Positions 8,638-17,126 of a DNA stretch of 64,000 nucleotides are shown here, piece after piece. Position 1 is the first letter of the stretch. Every line of letters starts with the position of its first letter. Below the pieces are notes generated by a model. The model saw nothing but the letters and a program-made list of their open reading frames with translations, had not been told where the DNA came from and did not search any database. The DNA comes from Pseudomonas nitroreducens (GTDB taxonomy: Bacteria > Pseudomonadota > Gammaproteobacteria > Pseudomonadales > Pseudomonadaceae), in assembly GCF_014204515.1 (NCBI RefSeq), contig NZ_JACHLI010000001.1:62001-126000 (forward strand), given 5' to 3'. The position numbers and the translations under genes are program-made.

Positions 8638-8658
8638 ACTTGAGTGCCATGCAATAAT
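8631..8658 (+). promoter_or_regulatory. sigma70-type promoter for the FtsH-like gene
   Basis: TTGACA (8631-8636), a 16-base spacer, then AATAAT (8653-8658). The start codon at 8683 lies about 25 bases downstream, leaving a short leader. Confidence 0.6.
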
Positions 8659-8682
8659 CCATCGGACTTGCCGAGGATTGTC

Positions 8683-10632
8683 ATGCGCACATATACCAAA
8701 TGGGCACTCGTGGTAGTTGCCGTCCTGATTGCCGCGCTCGCCGGGGCCTATCTCTACGTCAACAACGAAACCCCCGAAGCCACTAACCCCGGCTACGACA
8801 TCAAGAAGCCAGAAGAAGTCTTTCTACTGAAATCTGGACAGGCTGCCAATATTGAAGCAATTGTCGTTGCTGGCAGCATTTACGATGGCGCGAAAGACAT
8901 CGTTATCAAGTTCAAAGACACCAAGAATGCTGCGATCTACCAGCGAGTTGTCTACGATGGGTGGATTCGTTTTGAACAGAAGTTCCTTACTGGTGCGCTG
9001 AAAGAAAACCCCAGCATCGATTTCCGCATGATGGAATCGATGAGTGGCATCGGTAAGATTGTTGGCCAGGCCAATGACCCGACCGCCCTGATCACAGTTG
9101 GCAAGGCCAAAGGCGGTCTTGCAGACCTAATCAAAATCCTACTGCCGATGCTTGTCCTGGTAGGAGCACTGATCTACACGCTGCGCCTGCAGATGGGGAT
9201 GGTGAGCAACTCCTTCGAGATTGCTCGCCCATCAGACATCAAGGACACCCTCGACGACATCGTCGGCATGCAGGACGTCAAGAAAGACCTGATGCAGCTG
9301 GCCGAGATGTTCACCAAGCCGCATGAGTACCGGGCGTTTGGTGCTGACAAGCCGTTCAACGTCATGATGACCGGCGAGCCTGGCACCGGTAAGACGATGA
9401 TGGCTCGCTGCCTGGCCAAGATGCTCAACGTGCCGATGATCTATGTCTCGGCCTCGAACCTGGAGTCCGGCTTTGTAGGTGGCGGTTCAGGCACCCTGCG
9501 CAAGATGTTCAAAGCCGCCATGAAGCTCAAACGCTGCATTGTCTTCATCGATGAGGGCGACTCCTTGTTGGCAGCCCGCGCAGCGCATGGCTCCAACCGC
9601 TACGAGAACGACACCATGACTGCGCTGCTGGCCATCCTCAGTGGTGTCCAGGCACAGCAAGCAAAGGGCGTTATCTGGATCATCGCCAGTAACTTCGACG
9701 AAGGCACCATGAACATGGACGCGGCAATGCTGCGCCGCTGGCCCATGAAGATCGGGTTCCGCCTACCCTCTTACCATGAGCGCCGGGAGCTGCTCACCCG
9801 CCTCCTGGAGCCATTCCGAAGCAAACTGGGCGCAGACATTAATCTTGACCACCTGGCGACCATCACCGGGGGCATGAGTCCGGCTAAGCTCGGGGATATG
9901 ACCACCAGGGCGTCTCTGATCGCCATCCAGGAAGAATCGAAGATTACCCAGGACATCCTTGTCCGGGCCTACGAACGCCTCATGATGGGTAACACAGACC
10001 GTTCGCCAAAGGGTACTGCTGACTCAAAACGCCGGATCATTGCCATCCACGAGACTGGCCACTTCATCATGGAACTCCATCACGCCATGATCGCGGCCAA
10101 CAACGATCTGAGCCTGCTGCCGGAGAAGTTGCGGGTACTTAAAATCTCCACTGAGGCCGTACCGAAGATCGGCGCCGAAGGCTACGTCCTTAGCCGCAAC
10201 GAGGAATCCCCTCTGCGTACCCGCGATCAGCTCGAGGAGCACGTAGCGGAGCTTTACGGCGGCATGGCCAACGAAGAACTGCACTTCCACGGAGGCGGGG
10301 TCACCACTGGCGCGCACCAGGACATTCGACAGGCAACCCTGATCCTCAACACCATGTACAGCGAGATGGGCTTCTACAGCCACTCCAAGGTCAACCTGCG
10401 CCTACTGGCCGGCGAACGTGGCGCGGTGGATGATACGACCCGGATGAACATCACCAACAAATCCGAGGAGATCTACCGGCAGACCCTGTCCACCTTGCGC
10501 AGCTACCAGGCACTCTCCGACATCCTGGTGGAGCACCTGATGATCAACCATGTGATGACGGTCAGGGAGGCAATCCCAATCGTAAGCGAGTACTATAAGG
10601 GGAAGAACTCGCCGCTTCGCCGGTACAGTTAA
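8683..10632 (+). CDS. ftsH: FtsH-like membrane AAA+ zinc protease
   Basis: About 649 residues from ATG 8683 (AGGA six bases upstream; an in-frame start at 8644 lies in the promoter). Two membrane segments flank a periplasmic domain (WALVVVAVLIAALAGAYLYV near 5-24 and a second near 150-172), the FtsH layout. Walker A GEPGTGKT is at about 231-238, Walker B is CIVFIDEGDSL, and an arginine-finger region AMLRRWP follows. The M41 zinc site HETGH is at about 456-460, and the third ligand Asp lies in GAHQDIRQAT, with the family's E-E-L just before. FtsH is an essential ATP-dependent protease that degrades membrane and regulatory proteins. A plasmid copy might remodel the host envelope or remove a host regulator. 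It lacks the Gly-rich hydrophobic pore motif of chromosomal FtsH in its usual form (here SNLESGFVGGGSG), and the whole protein is clearly divergent. Confidence 0.88.
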   Translation: MRTYTKWALVVVAVLIAALAGAYLYVNNETPEATNPGYDIKKPEEVFLLKSGQAANIEAIVVAGSIYDGAKDIVIKFKDTKNAAIYQRVVYDGWIRFEQKFLTGALKENPSIDFRMMESMSGIGKIVGQANDPTALITVGKAKGGLADLIKILLPMLVLVGALIYTLRLQMGMVSNSFEIARPSDIKDTLDDIVGMQDVKKDLMQLAEMFTKPHEYRAFGADKPFNVMMTGEPGTGKTMMARCLAKMLNVPMIYVSASNLESGFVGGGSGTLRKMFKAAMKLKRCIVFIDEGDSLLAARAAHGSNRYENDTMTALLAILSGVQAQQAKGVIWIIASNFDEGTMNMDAAMLRRWPMKIGFRLPSYHERRELLTRLLEPFRSKLGADINLDHLATITGGMSPAKLGDMTTRASLIAIQEESKITQDILVRAYERLMMGNTDRSPKGTADSKRRIIAIHETGHFIMELHHAMIAANNDLSLLPEKLRVLKISTEAVPKIGAEGYVLSRNEESPLRTRDQLEEHVAELYGGMANEELHFHGGGVTTGAHQDIRQATLILNTMYSEMGFYSHSKVNLRLLAGERGAVDDTTRMNITNKSEEIYRQTLSTLRSYQALSDILVEHLMINHVMTVREAIPIVSEYYKGKNSPLRRYS

Positions 10633-10668
10633 ATTCACCCCATCAATTCAGTATCAGGATGAGAAGAA

Positions 10669-11532
10669 TTGACCAAGAACGACACCTCTATCGCCTACTC
10701 GCTCCATGAACTCGGCGCGGACATGCACCTCCGCAACTTCTGGAGTGAGTTCGGCGCAAAGAGAGCAAAGAGCATAAAGCGCTCTGAGCTCTACGCGACT
10801 CAGGTCGAAAACTCGGCAATGACTGGCGACCAACTCCCCTTCTCCATCGCCATCAACGAGTACTACTGGGAGAAAGAGTCTAAGCGTGTTCTTTTCCCGA
10901 AGTCGGCTGCAGACATCATGTCCATCTTTGAGGCGCCTGAAGCTCAGGCGGAAGATGCGAAGTTCGTACTGCCATACGACAGCTTCATGGTCGCTCTACC
11001 CGAAGGGTTCGAGTTTGAAGGTGAAGTAATCCCACCGTTCCTGGTTTCGTTTATCGCCAAGGCTGAATCTCGGAAAAAACTCTTCGCCCCCATCCTGAAA
11101 CTTGCCGGTTTGAGCGAATTTCATAAGGTAGACCTGTCAGAAGAAGTTGCCAGAGGAGATAGCCTTCTCTCGATCAACTACCAGGACTACAACATCAACG
11201 GGGCTAGCGTTCTGTTTAGCCGAGCGGCCTCGAAGTTGCCGATCTACCGCAAGTGCAAAACTCCAGAGGAGCTTGAAGACCGCACACAAGTAATCATTGA
11301 TGACGCGATGGGCGTGATGCTCGACGACGTAGACTTCAAAGTGCAGTTCTTCATGGTCAAGTTCGTCCTGGCACTGGGCACCCACTTCGCCATCAACGGG
11401 GTGAAGTCAGTACAGTTCGGATACCCCACCGCCAAACCCCCCAGGATGGCGCCGGTCTCCAACGCTTACAGCATCTACGCCAGTACACTCTCCTACGTCG
11501 CAGAGGCTGACCGGGCCCACAATATCCTGTAA
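10669..11532 (+). CDS. hypothetical protein
   Basis: A 287-residue soluble protein. The frame opens at TTG 10669, with AGGATGAG just upstream; the next ATG is 18 codons in and would remove conserved-looking sequence. It contains a DIMSIFEAPEAQAED acidic stretch and a beta-rich centre (LLSINYQDYNINGASVLF). No motif recognised. It lies 36 bases behind the FtsH-like gene and is followed by a terminator-like hairpin, so it is probably the last gene of that transcript. Confidence 0.65.
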   Translation: MTKNDTSIAYSLHELGADMHLRNFWSEFGAKRAKSIKRSELYATQVENSAMTGDQLPFSIAINEYYWEKESKRVLFPKSAADIMSIFEAPEAQAEDAKFVLPYDSFMVALPEGFEFEGEVIPPFLVSFIAKAESRKKLFAPILKLAGLSEFHKVDLSEEVARGDSLLSINYQDYNINGASVLFSRAASKLPIYRKCKTPEELEDRTQVIIDDAMGVMLDDVDFKVQFFMVKFVLALGTHFAINGVKSVQFGYPTAKPPRMAPVSNAYSIYASTLSYVAEADRAHNIL

Positions 11533-11545
11533 ATTGTGGTGACCT

Positions 11546-11570
11546 CAGCGCCTGGCCCCTCCAGGCGCTG
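11546..11570 (+). terminator. terminator-like hairpin
   Basis: CAGCGCCTGG and CCAGGCGCTG form a perfect 10-base-pair stem with loop CCCCT, followed by CAACCATTTT. It separates the FtsH-side genes from the FliM-like gene. Confidence 0.6.
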
Positions 11571-11592
11571 CAACCATTTTGCGGGCCCTGCG

Positions 11593-12687
11593 ATGACTGA
11601 CGAAACTCCGCCGATCATGTCGGACGATGAACTCGACGCCCTTCTGCTCGATGCCATTGAGGAGGCGCCAGCAGTTGCGGAGCCTGCCCCGGCCGCAGCG
11701 CCAGCCGCTGCCGCTCCCAAGCCTGCAGCCCAGCCACGGCCGGCCTCGAAAGCCAATCACGTGCACCAGGTCTCCCCCGAGGCCCAGCGCGTGATCGAAA
11801 CCATCATGCAGCGCAAGGTGGTGCGAGATCGCCTACCGGCGCTTGAGACGATCCACGACCGCCTGGCCAAGAGCGCGCGGATGGAGCTGTCCGCCCTCAC
11901 CCGCAAGACCTGCGACGTCACTGTGAAGTCGATGGAGTGGATGTCCTTCGAGGCATACCTCGAAACACTTCCCAAGCCGGTGAGCTTCAACAGCTTCTTC
12001 ATCAAGCCGTTGAGCGGCACCGGTCTGCTGGCTATACATCCCGGCACCATCCTGGCCACGCTGGACTTCATCTACGGTGGCAACGGCGTGATACCCAGCG
12101 ACATCTCGCACCGGGACTTCAATCGTTTCGAGACCAGCGTGATCGGGATGCTGGTCGAGCCCACCCTCTTCCGTTACGGCAGGGCCTGGAGCTCGTCGCG
12201 CGAGGTAGAGACCGAGCTGCTTAAGTCCGACAGCAACCCTAAGTTCACCAACCTCACCATGTCCCCACAAGACATGGTGAGCGTGACCACCTTCGAGGTG
12301 GACATCCTCCGTACCCGGTCGTACTTCAACATCGTCCTGCCCTACTCCATGCTGGAGCCGATCAAGCGCTCGCTCAACGAGCACTCCATGGACATCAATC
12401 CAGAGGAGGAGGAAGAGTGGAAGCGTAAGTTCCAGGAGGAGCTGAAGGCCACCAACGTCGAGATCTCGGCCAACCTGCTGAAGATCGACACCACTCTGGA
12501 GGAGCTGGCCAATCTGCAGGTAGGCCAGGAGTTCTTCATCGACTTCCCGAGCCGGGTAATCGCGGAGGCTGCTGGCGTCCCGGTGATGTCCTGTCTGTAC
12601 GGGAACGTGGGCAAGTCCAAGGCTCTCCAGGTCGACAAGATTTACGACCACAGCGCTCTGCTCAAAATCGCTAAAGACTTGATCTGA
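11593..12687 (+). CDS. fliM: FliM-like flagellar switch protein
   Basis: About 364 residues from ATG 11593. The N-terminus has MSDDELDALLLDA, the short acidic helix that in FliM binds phosphorylated CheY. It is followed by an Ala/Pro-rich linker (about 25-55), a middle domain (ETIHDRLAKSARMELSALTRKTCDVTVKSMEWMSFEAYL ... GDFNRFE-like region with FIYGGNG) and a C-terminal SpoA domain. FliM forms the cytoplasmic ring that sets motor direction. No other flagellar or chemotaxis gene is in the window, so this copy probably acts on the host motor or serves as a CheY sponge; that is inference. The ribosome site is weak, and the gene starts just after a hairpin. Confidence 0.85.
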   Translation: MTDETPPIMSDDELDALLLDAIEEAPAVAEPAPAAAPAAAAPKPAAQPRPASKANHVHQVSPEAQRVIETIMQRKVVRDRLPALETIHDRLAKSARMELSALTRKTCDVTVKSMEWMSFEAYLETLPKPVSFNSFFIKPLSGTGLLAIHPGTILATLDFIYGGNGVIPSDISHRDFNRFETSVIGMLVEPTLFRYGRAWSSSREVETELLKSDSNPKFTNLTMSPQDMVSVTTFEVDILRTRSYFNIVLPYSMLEPIKRSLNEHSMDINPEEEEEWKRKFQEELKATNVEISANLLKIDTTLEELANLQVGQEFFIDFPSRVIAEAAGVPVMSCLYGNVGKSKALQVDKIYDHSALLKIAKDLI

Positions 12688-12746
12688 GCCGGTTGCACGG
12701 GGTCTTGCTCCATACCTATTCTGATTCAAACGGAGGATCAGACCCC

Positions 12747-13124
12747 ATGAAGAGCCCACGCAACCAGATCGAAGTGCAGTGCGCACCGCATGACAGCGAC
12801 TACCTGGCCTACGTAGACCACGTCTACGACTGCTGCGATGCCGAGCTGCCATCGATCAGAGAGCACAACGAAAAGATCACCGCCCTCCTGGAAGGTGCTG
12901 AAACGCCGAAGGATGCGAAGGCAGAAATCACCGGCCACGTGCAGAAGTACGTCGAGAAGATCGCCCGCCGCGAAGGCGTACTGGTCGGCTCCCCGGCCGG
13001 CAACTTCAAGGCCATCGCCGAGCGCGTGGCTGACGATTGGATCGCCGGCTACGAAGAAGAGCAGGCCTACATCGCCAACGCCAGCAAGCAACGCGCCAAC
13101 GAAGGCTCCGGGCTCGGCCTGTAA
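12747..13124 (+). CDS. small hypothetical protein ending GSGLGL
   Basis: A 125-residue soluble helical protein with GGAGGA nine bases before the ATG. It has four acidic or polar helices (SIREHNEKITALLEGAETPKDAK, VQKYVEKIARREG). The end is NEGSGLGL, of the hydrophobic-x-hydrophobic type found on many proteins here. A strong terminator follows directly. Family not recognised. Confidence 0.65.
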   Translation: MKSPRNQIEVQCAPHDSDYLAYVDHVYDCCDAELPSIREHNEKITALLEGAETPKDAKAEITGHVQKYVEKIARREGVLVGSPAGNFKAIAERVADDWIAGYEEEQAYIANASKQRANEGSGLGL

Positions 13125-13146
13125 CCTTCACTGCCTCCGGCCGAAG

Positions 13147-13172
13147 AAACCAGTCCCAGTGACTGGTTTTTT
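13147..13172 (+). terminator. rho-independent terminator
   Basis: AAACCAGTC and GACTGGTTT pair with loop CCAGT, followed by a T run (13167-13172). Confidence 0.85.
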
Positions 13173-13240
13173 CATTCTCGGCGCCCTACCTTGCTGCTTC
13201 GCTCAGTCTGTATCCTGAGGGTACAGAAGAGGCTTTAGGC

Positions 13241-13882
13241 ATGACGACCAGAACTCCAAGAACGATCACCATGTGGCACGGCTCCCGGCGCTGGGTTGGA
13301 AAACCTGAGATCCGAAAGCCCGCACAAGGTCGCGCCGAACACGGGCCTGGCATCTACACGTCAAACGACTACGAAAGGGCTCTGAAATACGCCCAGGGCG
13401 GTGGTGTTGTTCGCAAAGTGGAGTTTTCACCCAGGCTGCTGCTCGAGGATGCGGCTATTCCCCTGGAAAGTGCAGTGGGCTTCGTCCGGAAGCACCTTAA
13501 AGGGGAAAAGCGCGAAACTGTCATCGCTGACCTCATCCGTATTCAGGAGAGACGCATCAACTCCCTTTCTGGCAAGACGTTTTGCGGTAAGGGCGACCAC
13601 TTCATCATCGCCGAGGTACTCCGCAACCTCTTGGTCAACAACGATACCTGCATCGGTAAAACCGGCGTCGCGCTAGCTGATTATTTCGTCAGCCACGGGA
13701 TCGATGCAGCCATCTCGCACATTCAGCGCGACGAGTACTGGGCTGTGATATTCAACCCAGCCTGCATCCTGTCAACGACGCCAGTCAGACAGTCTGAAAT
13801 CCACTTCTCCGAGTACATGCTGCCCAGCCCTATCGAGCCGGAACCACGCAGCAAGGAAGCGGACGCGGGACTGTCCCTCTGA
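13241..13882 (+). CDS. ADP-ribosyltransferase-like protein (H-Y-E type)
   Basis: A 213-residue protein. The N-terminus has MWHGSRRW (His13), then EHGPGIYTSNDYERALKYA (Tyr39), and near residue 165 RDEYWAVIFNP (Glu165). The order H...Y...E, with G-x-Y-T/S and E-Y-x-V contexts, is that of diphtheria-toxin/PARP-type ADP-ribosyltransferases. I therefore predict NAD-dependent ADP-ribosylation of an unknown target; homology was not searched. No toxin-antitoxin partner is adjacent: the next gene is a convergent phosphoesterase. The C-terminus (SKEADAGLSL) carries the tail seen on other plasmid proteins. A terminator precedes it, so it has its own promoter. Confidence 0.6.
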   Translation: MTTRTPRTITMWHGSRRWVGKPEIRKPAQGRAEHGPGIYTSNDYERALKYAQGGGVVRKVEFSPRLLLEDAAIPLESAVGFVRKHLKGEKRETVIADLIRIQERRINSLSGKTFCGKGDHFIIAEVLRNLLVNNDTCIGKTGVALADYFVSHGIDAAISHIQRDEYWAVIFNPACILSTTPVRQSEIHFSEYMLPSPIEPEPRSKEADAGLSL

Positions 13883-13885
13883 TCC

Positions 13886-14728
13886 TCAGATCTCGATCAC
13901 CAGGTTGGGGTCGTACCCGATGCGACCCTCCTCCCTGGGATAGCCGAACATGTTGCTGTGGACAGGGATGCCATGGAGCAGAATTCCACCGTAATTGTGG
14001 TGGGTATGCCCGTACATCAGAGTATCCGGCTTGTACTGCTGTAGCAGCAGGTCGTCAGCACTTGCGAAATACGCACTCGGTGGAAAATTGGGATGGCCCA
14101 GGTCTTTCAGGGGTGGGAAGTGCGTCAGAAGCACTCGTTTCTTCCCTTCAGAGTCTTTGTGCCATTGCTTATAGCGGCAAACAGCCTGCAGGTTAAGATC
14201 ACGCATCCCCTGCGGAGAAAGGCATGACATTCCCTTCGCCGCGCGCCCACGGAGCGCCTCTTCGACTGCATGTTCCTTTGGCAGGTACTCAGTCATGATC
14301 AACTTGAAGTCGTAGTTCATGCCGCTGAGCGCCATCGAGTCCCCCACCCTGTCTGAACCATGAAGGGCGAAGTTCGTCCACCAGGTGGAGCCGAAGAAGG
14401 AGACTCCATCGATGTCTACAGAATCATCGAGCAGGATGTGGGCCCCAGGGATCTTACTGAACTCATCCCGCCAGTACGCCTCCAGATCGCGCTTCACGGT
14501 CGACGCATAGTAGGTGTACCAGTACTCGTGATTCCCCGGAAGGACGAGGCAGGGAACGCCGAGACGCTCCACAACACGCCTGGCGAGATCCGGCAGCTTA
14601 TCACCGTCAGCGAGGTCGCCCAGAGCCACGAAGACATCAACGCTGCCGGCGACCGGCAGCAGTGCGTCCACCAAGGGGATGAGCTCATCACCCTCCAGGT
14701 GGGTGTCAGAGAAGCACCCTATACGCAA
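13886..14728 (-). CDS. calcineurin-like metallophosphoesterase
   Basis: About 280 residues with all family motifs in order: DTH (FSDTHLEG), GD (ALGDLADG), GNHE (LPGNHEYWY), the lone His in LTHFPP, and GHTH (YGHTHHNYGG). These residues bind two metals and hydrolyse phosphoesters. I prefer TTG 14728, since AAGGGG is just upstream and the protein then begins directly with RIGCFSDTH as is usual; a longer TTG form (14785) begins immediately after the preceding stop and has no ribosome site. It ends NLVIEI. It is convergent with the ADP-ribosyltransferase-like gene, with only three bases between the stops. The substrate could be nucleotide or protein phosphate; the sequence does not say. Confidence 0.88.
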   Translation of the reverse strand: MRIGCFSDTHLEGDELIPLVDALLPVAGSVDVFVALGDLADGDKLPDLARRVVERLGVPCLVLPGNHEYWYTYYASTVKRDLEAYWRDEFSKIPGAHILLDDSVDIDGVSFFGSTWWTNFALHGSDRVGDSMALSGMNYDFKLIMTEYLPKEHAVEEALRGRAAKGMSCLSPQGMRDLNLQAVCRYKQWHKDSEGKKRVLLTHFPPLKDLGHPNFPPSAYFASADDLLLQQYKPDTLMYGHTHHNYGGILLHGIPVHSNMFGYPREEGRIGYDPNLVIEI

Positions 14729-14785
14729 AACCGTCCCCTTCTCTTTTTCGATCAGTCTATCAAACCCTGATGGCAAGGCATCCAA

Positions 14786-16591
14786 TTACAGGTTAAATGT
14801 CTCGATCAACGTGGTGGTCAGCGTTGCGTCGGCGAGTCGGTCGACGTAGGGCTCAAGCTCTTCCGGAGTGAACACCTGGCCCAGGATCACTTTAAGGCGG
14901 GGTGTCTTGCACTTCGGAATGAGCTCATCGAGGGGGAACGTGGCTAGGTACAACTCGTAGATGTTGTCATCTCGACGTGGCGACGCTTTTTTGAGCGCTT
15001 CTGCAAGCGATTCTGGCCTTGGAAGTTCGCCGTACCAACCTCCCAGTCGCAGCCACGAAATTCGGTCTGAATTCGTTAGGTTTTGAAAGTTCTTCCGCTT
15101 CAAATTGTGCTTGTGCGGCACTACCTTAAACTTAGCAGCTACGAGCTCACTAATGGCAGAATGTTCAAATTCGAGATCGCGAGTATCGAAATTCATTCCG
15201 AAGTTGTCGCGAGCATAAACAAGAACATTGACAGGGACATCCTTGTTCGACTTCCTGAGCGCAGCCTTGATAAAATCATCGTCAACAACAGATCGCAGGC
15301 TTCCATCAGAGAGAGCCATGCTTGAAATTTCTATAGGCGTAGTAGAGTCAATTATCGGCAGATCAAACTTGTTGTGCCCCATAGTATCTTTGTGCAACGC
15401 TAGGAACTTCGCATTGCAAAGCAATTGCTCAAGCCTTTCACAGTCAATAGTTGAAGCTTTTGACTCCTTTTCAGCAGAACAAGTCAACGCAAGCTCTTCT
15501 ATATCGATGAGAGCAATAGAATACCCTGCGGGAGCTTCGTGCCCGATACAGGCATTCACACTGAGAATCTGAGAGAGGAAGCCAGATCCAATCTGGTTCG
15601 TATATCCAAACTCTAGACCTGCCACGTAATGCTGCCCCTCAACAGCATAAGATGTGCTTTTAAGCATTGCACCAATGCTAACAAAGCAGGCGGCCGTATC
15701 AATCACTCCGGTTTCTCCCCGCACATTCCTTTCATGGGAAAGGAACGCAGCAAGTGGGGCGTAGTGATGCTTAAGGCCGTCTACTCCATAGATCATCGCT
15801 TGCCATGGCAACACGCATTTCTTGCTGAACCGGTTTTCGTCTTCATTCTTGATCAGGCAAGGAACATGTGAGACAAGTCGACCATACAGGGCGTCCCCCT
15901 GCATGCTGTGGATCGCGTGGAATAGGCTAGGGTTCCGAATCACTCCACCTGCCACCACAGGAAGATCTTGAATCTCCAGCCTGTTGGTGTCAGCAAGATT
16001 CGTTGTCACAAGCCCATTTGTTGAGTTAGTAATTGAGCCGATCCTTCCTACTGCGGCTGATGCAGAGCATCCCATTGCAATCAAGGCTGTAAGACACTTC
16101 TTTACATCTTTAGACGAGAAAAACCTGAATGGCTCGCTTGTCTTGAATCTTCCTCTGATTCGCGTTGTTTTAAATTCCGTTTCATTAGAAACTAAAACTT
16201 CAATGGACTCTTTTGACGCAAATGGCTCAAGCAATTCAAACATCTCTACATCGACATTGTATGCAGCAAGAGCGGTCAAATCATGTATATTCTCTCCTAC
16301 GTGCCGAATGCACAATTGGAGATACTCTCTATCCAGAGACTCTCTTGTTCTGTAGTCGCAAATAGCGTCCTGTATGAATCGAACTGCGTCCTCGGAACTC
16401 AAGCCATAGAGATTAAGGAGATCCTGGCGAACGGGAGAGTCAGGCATCGAGTAGTGAAGCCTGACTTCGACCGGCAAGTCCGCTAGTCTCTTGTATACTT
16501 GAGGCAGGATCAGCCTGACGAAATCCCTCGCAGCATCAAGGTTGCCGTTCTTGATCTGCTCATCGATGAAACCGGCCGTAAAATCAGTCAT
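14786..16591 (-). CDS. hypothetical protein with AT-rich central part and tail FNL
   Basis: About 601 residues, ATG 16591-16589 with GGGGATTG upstream. No recognised domain. Both ends use the GC-rich codons of the neighbouring genes, but the middle (roughly 15100-16400) is distinctly AT-richer, with many TTT, AAA and ATT codons, which suggests a different origin or relaxed selection. The centre includes GGVIRNPSLFHAIHSMQG and a hydrophobic Ala/Ser/Gly stretch, but no clear membrane segment. It ends LTTTLIETFNL, fitting the shared tail with Thr at -10 and hydrophobic residues at -11, -7, -3 and -1. The stop directly precedes the phosphoesterase region, so the two may share a transcript. Confidence 0.7.
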   Translation of the reverse strand: MTDFTAGFIDEQIKNGNLDAARDFVRLILPQVYKRLADLPVEVRLHYSMPDSPVRQDLLNLYGLSSEDAVRFIQDAICDYRTRESLDREYLQLCIRHVGENIHDLTALAAYNVDVEMFELLEPFASKESIEVLVSNETEFKTTRIRGRFKTSEPFRFFSSKDVKKCLTALIAMGCSASAAVGRIGSITNSTNGLVTTNLADTNRLEIQDLPVVAGGVIRNPSLFHAIHSMQGDALYGRLVSHVPCLIKNEDENRFSKKCVLPWQAMIYGVDGLKHHYAPLAAFLSHERNVRGETGVIDTAACFVSIGAMLKSTSYAVEGQHYVAGLEFGYTNQIGSGFLSQILSVNACIGHEAPAGYSIALIDIEELALTCSAEKESKASTIDCERLEQLLCNAKFLALHKDTMGHNKFDLPIIDSTTPIEISSMALSDGSLRSVVDDDFIKAALRKSNKDVPVNVLVYARDNFGMNFDTRDLEFEHSAISELVAAKFKVVPHKHNLKRKNFQNLTNSDRISWLRLGGWYGELPRPESLAEALKKASPRRDDNIYELYLATFPLDELIPKCKTPRLKVILGQVFTPEELEPYVDRLADATLTTTLIETFNL

Positions 16592-16658
16592 ATTCAATCC
16601 CCAGAGATACGTTTAGTATAGGCAGACAGCTATCCTAAGAAGAACAAGTTTGTACGCT

Positions 16659-17123
16659 ATGAGATCATTCGGTATATGCGCTGCAGTATGCGCATCGCTA
16701 CTGCTATCCGGCTGCAATACGCGGCCTTACGCACCTGTAGAAGTGGTTGAGAAGTCAACGATCAGCGAGGACTTCATCAGTCTTCGAGAAGGCGGTTATA
16801 GCCCTGCTGGGCAACCAGCGCCCATGGACGCGCACTCATCTGAGGTCGCAACCTTCGCCGCTCCGTCGGCGCCTGTGTTTACCATGACGCAGGAACTGCC
16901 CAAGGCTCCAATTCCCTCGAAAAACAGCCCCCTGGCGGTGGAGAGACGAGCTGCTGAGTCCATTGCCACTCTTGAGTCGGCTTACCAAGCCGGCGACGCG
17001 AAGGCTGCGTACCAGCTCGCGCAGATCAAGTATCGCCAGGGGCACAATGAAGAAGCGGACATGATGATGGACTACGCGGCCAGGCATGGATATGCGCCGG
17101 CTGCGGCCGCGCGATCCCGATAA
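16659..17123 (+). CDS. lipoprotein with Sel1-like C-terminal repeat
   Basis: About 154 residues. The N-terminus MRSFGICAAVCASLLLSGC is a lipoprotein signal with lipobox LSGC, so the mature protein starts with a lipid-modified Cys at about position 19. The middle is Pro/Ser/Ala-rich. The C-terminal part (YQAGDAKAAYQLAQIKYRQG) resembles a single Sel1/TPR-like helix pair. ATG 16659 is favoured because it begins the signal peptide; a TTG three codons earlier is possible. It may be an outer-membrane component of the conjugation or pilus apparatus, but no partner gene is next to it. Confidence 0.8.
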   Translation: MRSFGICAAVCASLLLSGCNTRPYAPVEVVEKSTISEDFISLREGGYSPAGQPAPMDAHSSEVATFAAPSAPVFTMTQELPKAPIPSKNSPLAVERRAAESIATLESAYQAGDAKAAYQLAQIKYRQGHNEEADMMMDYAARHGYAPAAAARSR

Positions 17124-17126
17124 CCT

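Noticed and set aside
11833..12852. 339-codon minus-strand frame opposite the FliM-like gene
   Set aside because: No ribosome site; it spans two plus-strand genes and their gap.
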